Source of the DNA: Anaerolineales bacterium
GTDB lineage: Bacteria; Chloroflexota; Anaerolineae; Anaerolineales; UBA4823
Direction of reading: 5' to 3'
Assembly (NCBI GenBank): GCA_020853835.1
Contig: JADYYC010000232.1
Location: 1-10,259, forward strand
Length of the DNA: 10,259 nt
The notes beneath the pieces are model-generated. The model searched no databases. It saw only the letters and a list, made by a program, of their open reading frames with translations, and had not been told where the DNA came from. Position numbers and translations under genes: made by a program. Of the stretch, positions 1-6,442 are shown in pieces (position 1 is the stretch's first letter; every line of letters begins with the position of its first letter).

Positions 1-1278
1 CGCCTGGAACGCGAACTGCGCTACCCCAAACGCTCGCGCGACGACGAGCGCAAACCAATCGACAGGAAAGAATTGGACCGCCGCCGGACGATCTACGAGT
101 TGATATCCGACCTGACGGCGACGCTGAGCTATCAACGGGTGCTCGAGACCTCTCAGGATTTAAGCACACACGCCCTGGCAGAGCTGGGCGCCTCGGTCGA
201 CCGGCTGGTGAGCATTGTGATGCTCTTCTCGGGCGCATCGAGCGACTCGCCCGAGCTCAGCATCGCGTCGGCCCGGCGGCTGCTGAACTCGGACCGCAAC
301 CTGGTGTTTCCAGGGGTGCGCGGCATACTCGCCCAGGTGATCGAGTCGGGCAATGCGATAGCCAAACAGGACCCCAAGACGGACCCCGAACTGGGCCAGA
401 TCATTTCCTTGCACGACTGCCGCGCGGTTTACGTTCTGCCGCTGCGCACCGGTCTGGACGCCTATGGCGTGCTGCTCTTTGCCCATCCAGACCCCGATTT
501 TTTCACCCCCGACCGGAAGGATGTGCTGGAAATTGTGCGCAACCAGTCCACGATCGCGATCCAGAACGCGCGCCTTTATGAAGCGCTCGAATTCGAGAAA
601 AACCGGATGATGGAGATCCAGGAAGAATCGCGCAAAAAGCTGGCGAGCGACCTGCATGACGGGCCCACCCAGTCGATCTCCGCGATCGCCATGCGGGTCA
701 ATTTTGCGCGCAGGCTGATGGACCGCGACCCAAAATCCGCTTCGGAAGAGCTGTTCAAGATCGAGGAGCTCGCTCGGCGCACCACCAAAGAAATCCGGCA
801 CATGCTGTTCACGCTGCGCCCGCTGGTGCTGGAATCGCAGGGGCTGATCGCCGCTCTCGAATCCATGGCGGATAAGATGAGCGAGACTTATGGTCAGGAC
901 GTGATCATCCAGGTCGATCCGCGGGTGATCGAGCTGCTCGAGGCTGGCAAGCAGGGCGTTGTCTTCTACATTATAGAAGAGGCGGTGAACAACGCTCGCA
1001 AGCACGCGCGTGCGGATCACATCTGGGTGCGGCTGAAGCTGCTGCGCGAGGGATTGAGCTATCTCGAAATCGAGGACGACGGTAAAGGCTTTGACACGAG
1101 CGAGGTCGAAGTATCCTATGAAAGCCGCGGCAGCCTGGGCATGATCAACCTGCGCGAGCGCACCGAGCTGCTGAACGGTGTGCTGCGCATCGATTCGGGT
1201 CCGGGCCGCGGCACCCGGGTTCAGGTCATCATCCCCCTCACCGAAGAAGCCGCCGACCGCATTCGGCGCGGCGCGTAA
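1..1278 (+). CDS. GAF-domain sensor histidine kinase, NarL/DegS type (5' end outside window)
   Basis: Two-component sensor kinase that would autophosphorylate on histidine and pass the phosphate to a response regulator. The frame is open from base 1, so the protein begins upstream; the TTG at 73 need not be the start. Counting codons from base 1, a GAF-like sensory region spans about 35-195. A HisKA_3 dimerisation domain follows, with the H-box LASDLHDGPTQS (phospho-acceptor His at codon 219). The HATPase_c domain has the N-box EEAVNNARKHA (Asn331), the G1 box EDDGKGFD (Asp359, Gly361, Gly363) and a G2 box around GSLGMINLRERTELL. All ATP-binding boxes look intact, so an active kinase is likely. 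No transmembrane segment is visible in this part, so it may be cytosolic, but the N-terminus is unseen. No response regulator lies downstream; a partner may lie upstream. Family is confident, signal unknown. Confidence 0.93.
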   Translation, partial: RLERELRYPKRSRDDERKPIDRKELDRRRTIYELISDLTATLSYQRVLETSQDLSTHALAELGASVDRLVSIVMLFSGASSDSPELSIASARRLLNSDRNLVFPGVRGILAQVIESGNAIAKQDPKTDPELGQIISLHDCRAVYVLPLRTGLDAYGVLLFAHPDPDFFTPDRKDVLEIVRNQSTIAIQNARLYEALEFEKNRMMEIQEESRKKLASDLHDGPTQSISAIAMRVNFARRLMDRDPKSASEELFKIEELARRTTKEIRHMLFTLRPLVLESQGLIAALESMADKMSETYGQDVIIQVDPRVIELLEAGKQGVVFYIIEEAVNNARKHARADHIWVRLKLLREGLSYLEIEDDGKGFDTSEVEVSYESRGSLGMINLRERTELLNGVLRIDSGPGRGTRVQVIIPLTEEAADRIRRGA

Positions 1279-1294
1279 GGCCCGGATAATCCGC

Positions 1295-1338
1295 TCGATT
1301 TCCATTTGATTTCCATTCGATTTCCATTCGATTTCCAT
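1295..1338. repeat. Four tandem copies of an 11-bp unit
   Basis: The unit TCGATTTCCAT occurs head to tail at 1295-1305, 1306-1316, 1317-1327 and 1328-1338. Copies 1, 3 and 4 are identical; copy 2 has C to T at its second base. The array fills most of the 70-bp gap between the kinase stop and the hydrolase ATG at 1349. It is AT-richer than the flanking genes. The 11-bp period is close to one DNA helical turn, so the copies would face the same side of the helix. The function is unknown. Confidence 0.9.
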
Positions 1339-1348
1339 TCGTGCTCAC

Positions 1349-2119
1349 ATGCCAACTATCGCAGACATCTATTATCACCTGTATCAGGGGAGCAGCCTGG
1401 GTAAAGACCCGGCGGTGGTGCTGATCCACGGCGCGGGCGGCACCCATCTCTACTGGCCGGCGGAAGTGCGCCGCCTGCCGGGTCAACTGGTCTATGCGCC
1501 CGACCTGCCCGGTCACGGCAAGTCGGGCGGGAGGGGCCAGCAGTCGATCGCCGCCTACGCCGCATCGATCCAGGAGTGGCTGGATGCCCTCGGGATCCAC
1601 AGCGCGGTCTTTGTAGGACATTCGATGGGCAGCGCGATCGCCCTGGCGCTGGCGTTGGATTACCCCCAGCGGGTTACCGGGCTGGCGCTGGTGGGCGGGG
1701 GCGCAAGGCTCAGGGTCGCCCCACAGCTCATGGATGCGGTCGAGAGCCCCTCGACCTACCTCAAGGCCGTCCACCTGGTGGTGGAATGGTCTTTCAGCCT
1801 CGAAACTCCACAGACGTTGAAAGACCTGGCTGAAAAACGCATGGCGGAGACGCGCCCCAGCGTACTCGCGGCGGATCTCAAAGCCTGCGACGAATTCGAC
1901 GTGACCGAACGCCTGGGTGAAATCCAGAAGCCCACATTGATCATCTGTGGAACCGAAGACAAAATGACCCCCCTGCGATATTCCAATTATCTGGCCGAGA
2001 GGATCGCAAATGCGGAGTTGGCTGTTATCCCGCAGGCAGGTCACATGGTGCAGCTTGAACAGCCGCGGCGGGTCCTGGAGGCGATCCAGGGCTTTCTGGG
2101 CCGGATCCGCTACCCGTGA
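1349..2119 (+). CDS. Alpha/beta hydrolase fold protein
   Basis: A 256-residue cytosolic serine hydrolase of the alpha/beta fold, typical length for the single-domain family. The catalytic triad can be read directly. The nucleophile Ser92 sits in the elbow GHSMGS, the acid Asp204 in GTEDKMTP, and His232 in QAGHMVQLEQP. The oxyanion-hole motif HGAGG is at 27-31, and DLPGHGKS at 52-59 is the usual strand-loop of this family. Residues about 120-190 form a probable helical cap that sets substrate choice. There is no signal peptide. The substrate cannot be read from sequence; esterase, lactonase and C-C hydrolase roles all occur in this family. The ATG at 1349 is chosen because an in-frame TGA at 1307 closes the frame upstream. 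No Shine-Dalgarno sequence precedes it; the 11-bp repeat array does. It could be co-transcribed with the kinase, since no terminator is evident between them. Confidence 0.92.
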   Translation: MPTIADIYYHLYQGSSLGKDPAVVLIHGAGGTHLYWPAEVRRLPGQLVYAPDLPGHGKSGGRGQQSIAAYAASIQEWLDALGIHSAVFVGHSMGSAIALALALDYPQRVTGLALVGGGARLRVAPQLMDAVESPSTYLKAVHLVVEWSFSLETPQTLKDLAEKRMAETRPSVLAADLKACDEFDVTERLGEIQKPTLIICGTEDKMTPLRYSNYLAERIANAELAVIPQAGHMVQLEQPRRVLEAIQGFLGRIRYP

Positions 2120-2127
2120 AATGGGGC

Positions 2128-2156
2128 TTGTCGATTCCACGCTGGCTGTGTATAAT
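2128..2156 (+). promoter_or_regulatory. Promoter of tRNA-Val
   Basis: A -35 box TTGTCG (2128-2133) and a perfect -10 box TATAAT (2151-2156) are separated by exactly 17 bp. Transcription would start near 2163, giving only about six leader bases before the tRNA. The promoter begins nine bases after the hydrolase stop codon. Confidence 0.8.
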
Positions 2157-2168
2157 CATGGGGCGTAT

Positions 2169-2242
2169 GGGCGGATAGCTCAGTTGGTTAGAGCACTGCG
2201 TTGACATCGCAGAGGTCGTAGGTTCGAGCCCTATTCCGCCCA
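2169..2242 (+). tRNA. tRNA-Val (anticodon GAC)
   Basis: A complete 74-nt cloverleaf. Acceptor arms GGGCGGA (2169-2175) and TCCGCCC (2235-2241) pair fully. The D-stem is GCTC/GAGC. The anticodon stem CTGCG/CGCAG encloses the loop TTGACAT with anticodon GAC at 2203-2205, which reads valine codons GUC and GUU. The T-arm carries the usual TTCGAGC loop, with stem GTAGG/CCTAT containing one G-T wobble pair. The discriminator base is A2242. The 3' CCA is not encoded (CAG follows), so it must be added by nucleotidyltransferase. The gene stands alone with its own promoter and terminator. Confidence 0.96.
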
Positions 2243-2252
2243 CAGGTGGAAC

Positions 2253-2283
2253 CGCCCCGGAAAACCGGGGCGTTTTCTGTTTT
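2253..2283 (+). terminator. Intrinsic terminator after tRNA-Val
   Basis: A perfect 8-bp GC-rich stem CGCCCCGG (2253-2260) and CCGGGGCG (2265-2272) with an AAAA loop is followed by a T-rich tract (TTTTCTGTTTT). This is a classic Rho-independent terminator and starts about ten bases after the tRNA. Confidence 0.92.
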
Positions 2284-2351
2284 CCTTGCCCACTCACGAA
2301 AGATTCTCAAGCGGCAGGTTGTCCAGGTTCATGGTAAAGGAAGGTGACAAA

Positions 2352-2756
2352 ATGTCGGAAAAAGTGAAGAAGAGCGATCAGGAATGGCGGCAGGTCCTGA
2401 CCGATGAGCAATACCACATCACCCGCATGAAAGGCACCGAGCCGCCTTTTACGGGCAAGTACAACAATTTCAAAGGTAAAGGCCTGTTCCGCTGTGTGAG
2501 CTGCGGCGCCGAGCTTTTTAGCTCGCAGGCCAAGTACGACTCGGGCTCAGGCTGGCCCAGCTTCTACCAGCCGGTGGACGAGGCCAGCGTGCGTTTAGAA
2601 CGAGATACCAGCCACGGTATGCAGCGCACCGAAGTGTTGTGTGAGCGCTGCGACGCCCACCTGGGTCACGTGTTCAACGACGGGCCACAGCCGACCGGGC
2701 TGCGCTATTGCATCAACTCGGCCGCGCTGGATTTTGAGCCCAAACAAGACGAGTGA
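2352..2756 (+). CDS. msrB: Peptide-methionine (R)-S-oxide reductase MsrB
   Basis: Reduces the R-epimer of methionine sulfoxide in oxidised proteins, in the cytosol (no signal peptide). The 134-residue single-domain protein matches free-standing MsrB length. Two zinc-binding CxxC pairs are present (Cys48/Cys51 and Cys97/Cys100). So are the substrate-site signatures GWPSF, SHGMQR and HLGHVFNDGPQPTG, and the catalytic Cys120 in RYCINS. The position that is Cys in many bacterial MsrBs (SGCGWPSF) is Ser66 here, so this is probably a form without that resolving cysteine. The start at 2352 is preferred because AAGGAAGG ends about eight bases upstream. ATG 2331 and TTG 2286 are in frame but lack such a site and would add a non-conserved extension. 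It follows the tRNA terminator, so it needs its own promoter, which I could not identify. It converges on the herA-like gene. Confidence 0.95.
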   Translation: MSEKVKKSDQEWRQVLTDEQYHITRMKGTEPPFTGKYNNFKGKGLFRCVSCGAELFSSQAKYDSGSGWPSFYQPVDEASVRLERDTSHGMQRTEVLCERCDAHLGHVFNDGPQPTGLRYCINSAALDFEPKQDE

Positions 2757-2768
2757 CCGGCGTTTGAC

Positions 2769-2822
2769 CTCCGGAGCTGCTCGGAGCGCCACCCTGCCCG
2801 CGGTGCAGGGGGTTAAAACCCC
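2769..2822. terminator. Hairpin-rich convergent gap, possible weak bidirectional terminator
   Basis: The gap between the convergent msrB and herA-like genes holds three small inverted repeats. They are CTCCG/CGGAG (2769-2773 with 2782-2786), CCCTGC/GCAGGG (2792-2797 with 2805-2810) and GGGG-TTAAAA-CCCC (2809-2822). The last overlaps the herA-like stop codon and excludes the second from folding fully. No T-run follows any stem on either strand, so intrinsic termination is uncertain. Confidence 0.3.
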
Positions 2823-4522
2823 AATTCTTTCATAATATCTTCCTCGCCGCGCGAAGAATGGACGGGACGGCCGAGCAGCTCCTCCCAAAACCGGTCGTCA
2901 TAGCGGCGCGAGTGCACGGGGAGGGGCATCGGCACGCCCCAGCCCAGCAGCAGGACTTCCTCTTTGGGCTGCAGGCGGGCCAGCATGCCGCGCAGCGCCT
3001 CGCGGCCGGCCAGGCCCGAGAGCACGGCGCGAATATCGTCTTCGTCGCCCAACCAGCCCGAGATGCGCGTCCCAAGCTGCGACATCACCTCATCGTAAAT
3101 TTGAGAAGGGCGCTGATCGATCACCAGCAGGGTGACGTAGTACTTGCGCAGCTCCCGCGCGATGGCGCTAAAGGTGGTTTGAGAAGCCATCTCGCGGTTG
3201 AGCAGCTTGTGAGCCTCCTCGAGGACGACCACCAGCGGGCGCGGCTCTTGCTCGCCGCGCGTGCGGTAGTTGTTGGTGCGCTGCTCCCAGGCCTGGCGGA
3301 TGCGGCGGGTGATGAGGTTGGTGACCAGCAGGTAATCCAGGTCGCTTTCGAAGCGGCCAAACGAGAGCAGGACGTGCTGCCCGCCTTCGAGGGCTTTGAT
3401 GATCTCGCCGATCGAGTCGGCGGCCGGGTCTTCGACGATGTAAGGGCAGTTGAACAGGCGGCGCAGCTTGTCATGCAGGCCCTCGGCCGCCATCACGTTC
3501 ACCCCAGCCTCGATTGCCCAGGCCGCCACGCTGTCCGGAGCGGGCATTTTCTTGCCGGTCTCTTCATCGACGACGACGGCGTTGCGGCGCATGGCTTTGA
3601 AGCTCGCAAACCAGTCCTGGCGAAAGGTGGTGAGGAGGGCGTCGAGGGTGGTGGGGGTGGTCTCTTTCAGGTTGAGCTCGTGCGTGAGCAGCTCGATATC
3701 TTCGGGCTGAAGGTCGCGCATGGCGATCTCCAGGTTGAAATCGGGCGGCTGGCCGCGAATCATGGCCCCCTGACCGAGGCCGACTACGCGCACGCGGGTT
3801 GGGAAGCGCTTCTTCAAGCCGGTCACGCGCGCCTGGGTGTCGGAGGCGATGTCGTCATACCCGTATTCGTTGTGCATATCGAAGACCAGCAGCGAAGTGC
3901 GGTCGTGTTGGATGAGGCCGGCCAGGATGATGCGCGTCAGGAAGGACTTCCCGGTGCCGGTGGCGCCGAAGATACCCGAGGAGCGCTGCACAAAGCGCTC
4001 CAGGTTCAGACAAACCGGGTGACCCTGCTCGCGCGTGTAGCCAATCACAAAGTTGCCCGGCTCTTTGGGCTTGCCAAAGATCTCGGCGATATCGCCGGGA
4101 CCGGCCAGGCGCACGGGCGCGTGGTGCGGCGGGATGGTCTTGACCGGCAGCGGGGCTGGCTTCTGGCGCAAGCCGCTCTCGATCTCCTGCTGATAGCGGT
4201 CGTACTCGGGCGAGTCCAGGTCGGGGCCGCGCTCGAGCATCAGCGCCGGCAGCACTTCCAGGTTGGTAAAGAGGGTTTGCCCGTGCAGCAGCCGGGCCAG
4301 TTCGGGCGGCAGGCGCTGCTCGCTCTGCTCGTCGGCAAAGCGCGGGTCGGTGGCGCCAAGCTGCAGGTCGGTCACCAGCCCGTAGAAGAGCCAGTCGCCG
4401 CTTTCGATGACGACAAAGCCGCCCTCTTGAACCTGCTGGCTGGGGACGGTGAGGCGGGCTCGGAGGTTTTCTTTGAGGCCGCCGCCGACGATGTAACCGA
4501 TCGCGTTCATTTGTCCAGTCAT
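2813..4522 (-). CDS. herA: HerA-family ATPase with N-terminal HAS barrel
   Basis: A 569-residue P-loop ATPase of the HerA/FtsK superfamily (DUF87-type), expected to form a hexameric DNA-translocating motor. Residues about 5-55 resemble a HAS barrel, the domain through which archaeal HerA contacts NurA. The Walker A motif GATGTGKS is at 186-193 (Lys192). DMHNEYG at 215-221 follows it, as in HerA proteins. The Walker B segment LVVVLEEAH is at 430-438, with Glu435-Glu436 where many ATPases have Asp-Glu. A sensor-type motif IDQRPSQI lies at 468-475. The C-terminal part (about 480-545) continues the conserved core. Last gene of a three-gene operon: its ATG lies two bases after the stop of the preceding gene, with a possible ribosome site AAGGCAGG inside that gene's end. 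Coupling with a NurA homologue supports a role in DNA end processing. The symbol is by homology; a defence role cannot be excluded. Confidence 0.9.
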   Translation of the reverse strand: MTGQMNAIGYIVGGGLKENLRARLTVPSQQVQEGGFVVIESGDWLFYGLVTDLQLGATDPRFADEQSEQRLPPELARLLHGQTLFTNLEVLPALMLERGPDLDSPEYDRYQQEIESGLRQKPAPLPVKTIPPHHAPVRLAGPGDIAEIFGKPKEPGNFVIGYTREQGHPVCLNLERFVQRSSGIFGATGTGKSFLTRIILAGLIQHDRTSLLVFDMHNEYGYDDIASDTQARVTGLKKRFPTRVRVVGLGQGAMIRGQPPDFNLEIAMRDLQPEDIELLTHELNLKETTPTTLDALLTTFRQDWFASFKAMRRNAVVVDEETGKKMPAPDSVAAWAIEAGVNVMAAEGLHDKLRRLFNCPYIVEDPAADSIGEIIKALEGGQHVLLSFGRFESDLDYLLVTNLITRRIRQAWEQRTNNYRTRGEQEPRPLVVVLEEAHKLLNREMASQTTFSAIARELRKYYVTLLVIDQRPSQIYDEVMSQLGTRISGWLGDEDDIRAVLSGLAGREALRGMLARLQPKEEVLLLGWGVPMPLPVHSRRYDDRFWEELLGRPVHSSRGEEDIMKELGF

Positions 4523-4524
4523 GG

Positions 4525-5139
4525 TCAGACCTGCCTTGTGGAGATGTCGCCCAGCGCCCCCAGGACGCTCATCAGGGTCGGGTAATCGTCCCGCAGGAGG
4601 ATGATCAACTCCTGCGTGGCGTGGTTGATCCAGCCGGGGTCGCCGTGCGCCTGCTGGAGCGCCTGGGTCTGCTCCAGATGAGCGGCCAGCAATTCTCCCA
4701 CCGGCAGATCGGCCGCCCGCAGGATGTGGCGGAAGTACCCAAAGCGGCTGGCGGCGCTGAACTCACAGGTCTCCTGGGGGGTGCACAGACAAATCACATC
4801 CAGGCTGAGCGGCGGGCGCGGCGGAAGCAGGTGATGAACCCGCCCGTCCTGGCGGTAGCCGACCGAAAGCACGCTGATCTCGAGCGGGACGTTGCGGTTG
4901 AGGCGGTTGTCGTTGATGATGTTCTCGTCGACGCGCTCGGCGGTGACAAGCTGGCGCACCAGCCCGTCGTCGTCGATGTGGATATCGTGTATCAGCCCGT
5001 AGATCTGATAATTGTCCGAAACGGGCGCCTTGACGAGCGCCCCAAACGAGGGGCTCTCGAACTGGTTCACCCGGCAGCCGAGCACAAACCCGGTTGTGCC
5101 GGCGCGCAGCAAACGTCCGATCTCGATAGCCTGGCTCAT
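4525..5139 (-). CDS. Small HAS-barrel-like protein between NurA and HerA genes
   Basis: A 204-residue protein with no catalytic motif that I recognise. The N-terminal part (about 5-65: IGRLLRAGTTGFVLGCRV, then FGALVKAP and YGLIHDI) reads like a HAS barrel, a small beta-barrel named for HerA and ATP synthases. It resembles the start of the HerA-like protein encoded next, which has VPSQQVQEGGFVVIESGD followed by FYGLVTDLQL. The middle holds PPRPPLSLDVICLCTPQE (106-123), similar to what I recall from small HAS-barrel proteins of cyanobacteria. The C-terminal third (about 140-200) is probably helical. There is no signal peptide or membrane segment. The ATG follows the nurA-like stop by six bases, and its ribosome site (AGGTGAGG) overlaps that stop, suggesting translational coupling. 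Likely a subunit or adaptor of the neighbouring nuclease-ATPase complex; this role is inferred from position and fold resemblance only. Confidence 0.8.
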   Translation of the reverse strand: MSQAIEIGRLLRAGTTGFVLGCRVNQFESPSFGALVKAPVSDNYQIYGLIHDIHIDDDGLVRQLVTAERVDENIINDNRLNRNVPLEISVLSVGYRQDGRVHHLLPPRPPLSLDVICLCTPQETCEFSAASRFGYFRHILRAADLPVGELLAAHLEQTQALQQAHGDPGWINHATQELIILLRDDYPTLMSVLGALGDISTRQV

Positions 5140-5145
5140 GCAACC

Positions 5146-6348
5146 TCACCTTTCATAGCGCGTGCGCAGCGCCTGGTCTTTGGCAAATTGCTTGGACGAG
5201 ACGTCGTCCACCCCGAGGCCGCGGCGGTACATTTCGGCGACGAGCATCTGGCCGACCTGGTCCTTTTCTTCGAGCGAAACGACCGCGGCTTCATGGGCGC
5301 GGTGGATCAGATAAGGGAAGGGCCGGCTGCCCATGACCTGACACTGCTGGAAGAGCACCGCGTGCAGCGCTTCCAGGCGCTCGGGGTCATCGGCGACCCA
5401 GCCCGGAATTTCGACGCGCGCCAGCCAGGGCTTACCAACCCGCCCTACGTTGATGTAAAAGAAATGCAGCGCCAGCTCATCCATGTACTGCGCCGCGAAG
5501 CGGGACTGGATGGCGAACACCGCCGAACGATCCCCCGGGGCGAGCATGCGCTGGAAAAGCTGGCGGTCGCTCACCCGGCGGAGCGGGTGCAGGCTTTTGA
5601 CTTCACCCAGCTCGCCCTCGTCCAGCGCGGCGATTTCGAGCAGGCGCACGAGCAGGTTTGCCGCCGGCTTATCGACGTAGCCGGCGGTGGTTGCGCCAAT
5701 GGCGCACAGGCTGCGCAGGACGTCCTTGTATTCTTCCAGGCTCTGACTGAAGGAGCTGGTCGTCTGAGGATCGGCGCCGCCCCAAAGCTCCAGCGGCCCG
5801 TCGGTAAAAGTGATCACCGGAGGCGCGGCCTGGGTGGCGAGCTCGGATAATAACAGCCGCTCGTTCAAGTCGCGCATCAGGGCGATCTGGGCTTCGGTCA
5901 GCACGCCGGTATCCGTGAAGAGCGCTTCATCGTACACGAGCCGGCTGTGGATGGTGATCTGGGGAGCGGCGGTGTCGCCCAGGCCGGCCTGGATGGCGCC
6001 GACGTTGATCAGACAAAAATCAACCTGGTCGTGCCGATTGGGGTTGCTTTGCGACCCGTCCGCAGCCAGCAGAGAAGCCCGCGCCGGCGGATGCGGGAGG
6101 GCGACGCGGGCATCCAGCGGCTCTGGCGGTCTTTTCAGCCCCACCGCGGGGATGGCGCAGCGCAAGTTGGGATCGTGAAGCCGGGTGATGCGCTTCACCC
6201 GCTCGAGCAGAAATTCGGCGTTCGAGGCGTGCTGAGCCAGCAGGGCCTCGGCCTGCTCACGCCTGGCGCTTATCTCTTGCTGCCGCCGCAAAGCGGTCTC
6301 GCCAAATTCTTGTATCTGGTTCTTTATCTCCTGAAAGTCGATCGCCAA
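5146..6348 (-). CDS. nurA: NurA-family nuclease
   Basis: A 400-residue protein of the NurA family, 5'-3' nucleases that work with HerA in resecting DNA ends. Visible family motifs in order: LLAADGSQSNPNRH (93-106, metal-binding Asp97), ITFTDGPLELW (179-189, Asp183), AGYVDKPAANLLVRLL (222-237), FFYINVG (296-302) and PYLIHRAHEAAVVS (345-358, likely catalytic His352). With these residues present, an active manganese-dependent nuclease is expected. Residues about 6-60 are charged and probably a coiled coil. The start is TTG at 6348: an in-frame stop lies directly upstream, the next in-frame ATG is at residue 158 beyond the first catalytic motif, and AGGGTGAG lies just before the TTG. First gene of the operon, followed six bases later by the HAS-like gene. 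Family confident, exact substrate not. Confidence 0.88.
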   Translation of the reverse strand: MAIDFQEIKNQIQEFGETALRRQQEISARREQAEALLAQHASNAEFLLERVKRITRLHDPNLRCAIPAVGLKRPPEPLDARVALPHPPARASLLAADGSQSNPNRHDQVDFCLINVGAIQAGLGDTAAPQITIHSRLVYDEALFTDTGVLTEAQIALMRDLNERLLLSELATQAAPPVITFTDGPLELWGGADPQTTSSFSQSLEEYKDVLRSLCAIGATTAGYVDKPAANLLVRLLEIAALDEGELGEVKSLHPLRRVSDRQLFQRMLAPGDRSAVFAIQSRFAAQYMDELALHFFYINVGRVGKPWLARVEIPGWVADDPERLEALHAVLFQQCQVMGSRPFPYLIHRAHEAAVVSLEEKDQVGQMLVAEMYRRGLGVDDVSSKQFAKDQALRTRYER

Positions 6349-6356
6349 AGCTCACC

Positions 6357-6367
6357 CTGATAATCAG
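6357..6367. promoter_or_regulatory. Perfect palindrome in the nurA leader
   Basis: CTGATAATCAG is an 11-bp perfect inverted repeat about nine bases upstream of the nurA-like start. It lies downstream of the predicted -10 box, so it would fall in the 5' leader. It could be an operator half or a small mRNA hairpin near the ribosome site. It may also be chance. Confidence 0.35.
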
Positions 6368-6383
6368 AACAAGTGTTTTGTGT

Positions 6384-6412
6384 ATTGTAAAGCCTGAACG
6401 CCGCTGCTACAA
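6384..6412 (-). promoter_or_regulatory. Promoter of the nurA-HAS-herA operon
   Basis: Reading the minus strand, TTGTAG (6412-6407) and TACAAT (6389-6384) are separated by exactly 17 bp, a good sigma70-type match. Transcription would start near 6377, giving a leader of roughly 29 bases before the TTG start. It is the best promoter-like pair I found upstream of the operon. Confidence 0.65.
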
Positions 6413-6423
6413 GGGATTATAAG
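6395..6423 (+). promoter_or_regulatory. Possible promoter of the GNAT gene
   Basis: TATAAG (6418-6423) is a fair -10 box, but the -35 position 17 bp upstream holds only TGAACG (6395-6400). It overlaps the divergent operon promoter, so the two could not be occupied fully at once. The -10 is convincing, the -35 weak. Confidence 0.3.
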
Positions 6424-6442
6424 GTAAAATTTTGGTGAAACA

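Noticed and set aside
160..1338. 392-codon minus-strand frame opposite the kinase, running through the 11-bp repeat
   Set aside because: The kinase strand holds all H, N and G boxes; the antisense product is featureless, and its start lies within the repeat.
1295..1338. CRISPR or satellite interpretation of the 11-bp repeat
   Set aside because: Units are contiguous with no spacers and far too short for CRISPR; only four copies are present.
1238..2140. 300-codon minus-strand frame opposite the hydrolase
   Set aside because: The opposite strand carries an intact catalytic triad; the minus frame has no recognisable domain.
2169..2260. tRNA-Val as an integration attachment site
   Set aside because: No integrase gene and no repeat of the tRNA 3' end was noticed elsewhere in the window; the next gene is a housekeeping msrB.
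2858..4585. 575-codon open frame on the plus strand opposite the herA-like gene
   Set aside because: It mirrors a gene with clear Walker motifs; its translation is low-complexity and family-less, as expected of GC-rich antisense frames.
4621..5850. 409-codon plus-strand frame opposite the HAS and nurA-like genes
   Set aside because: Crosses two recognised minus-strand genes and shows no motif; a shadow frame.
2813..6348. Defence-island interpretation of the HerA operon
   Set aside because: No restriction, toxin, SIR2, reverse transcriptase, integrase or other defence partner is nearby, and the flanks are tRNA, msrB and ordinary enzymes; repair is the simpler reading.
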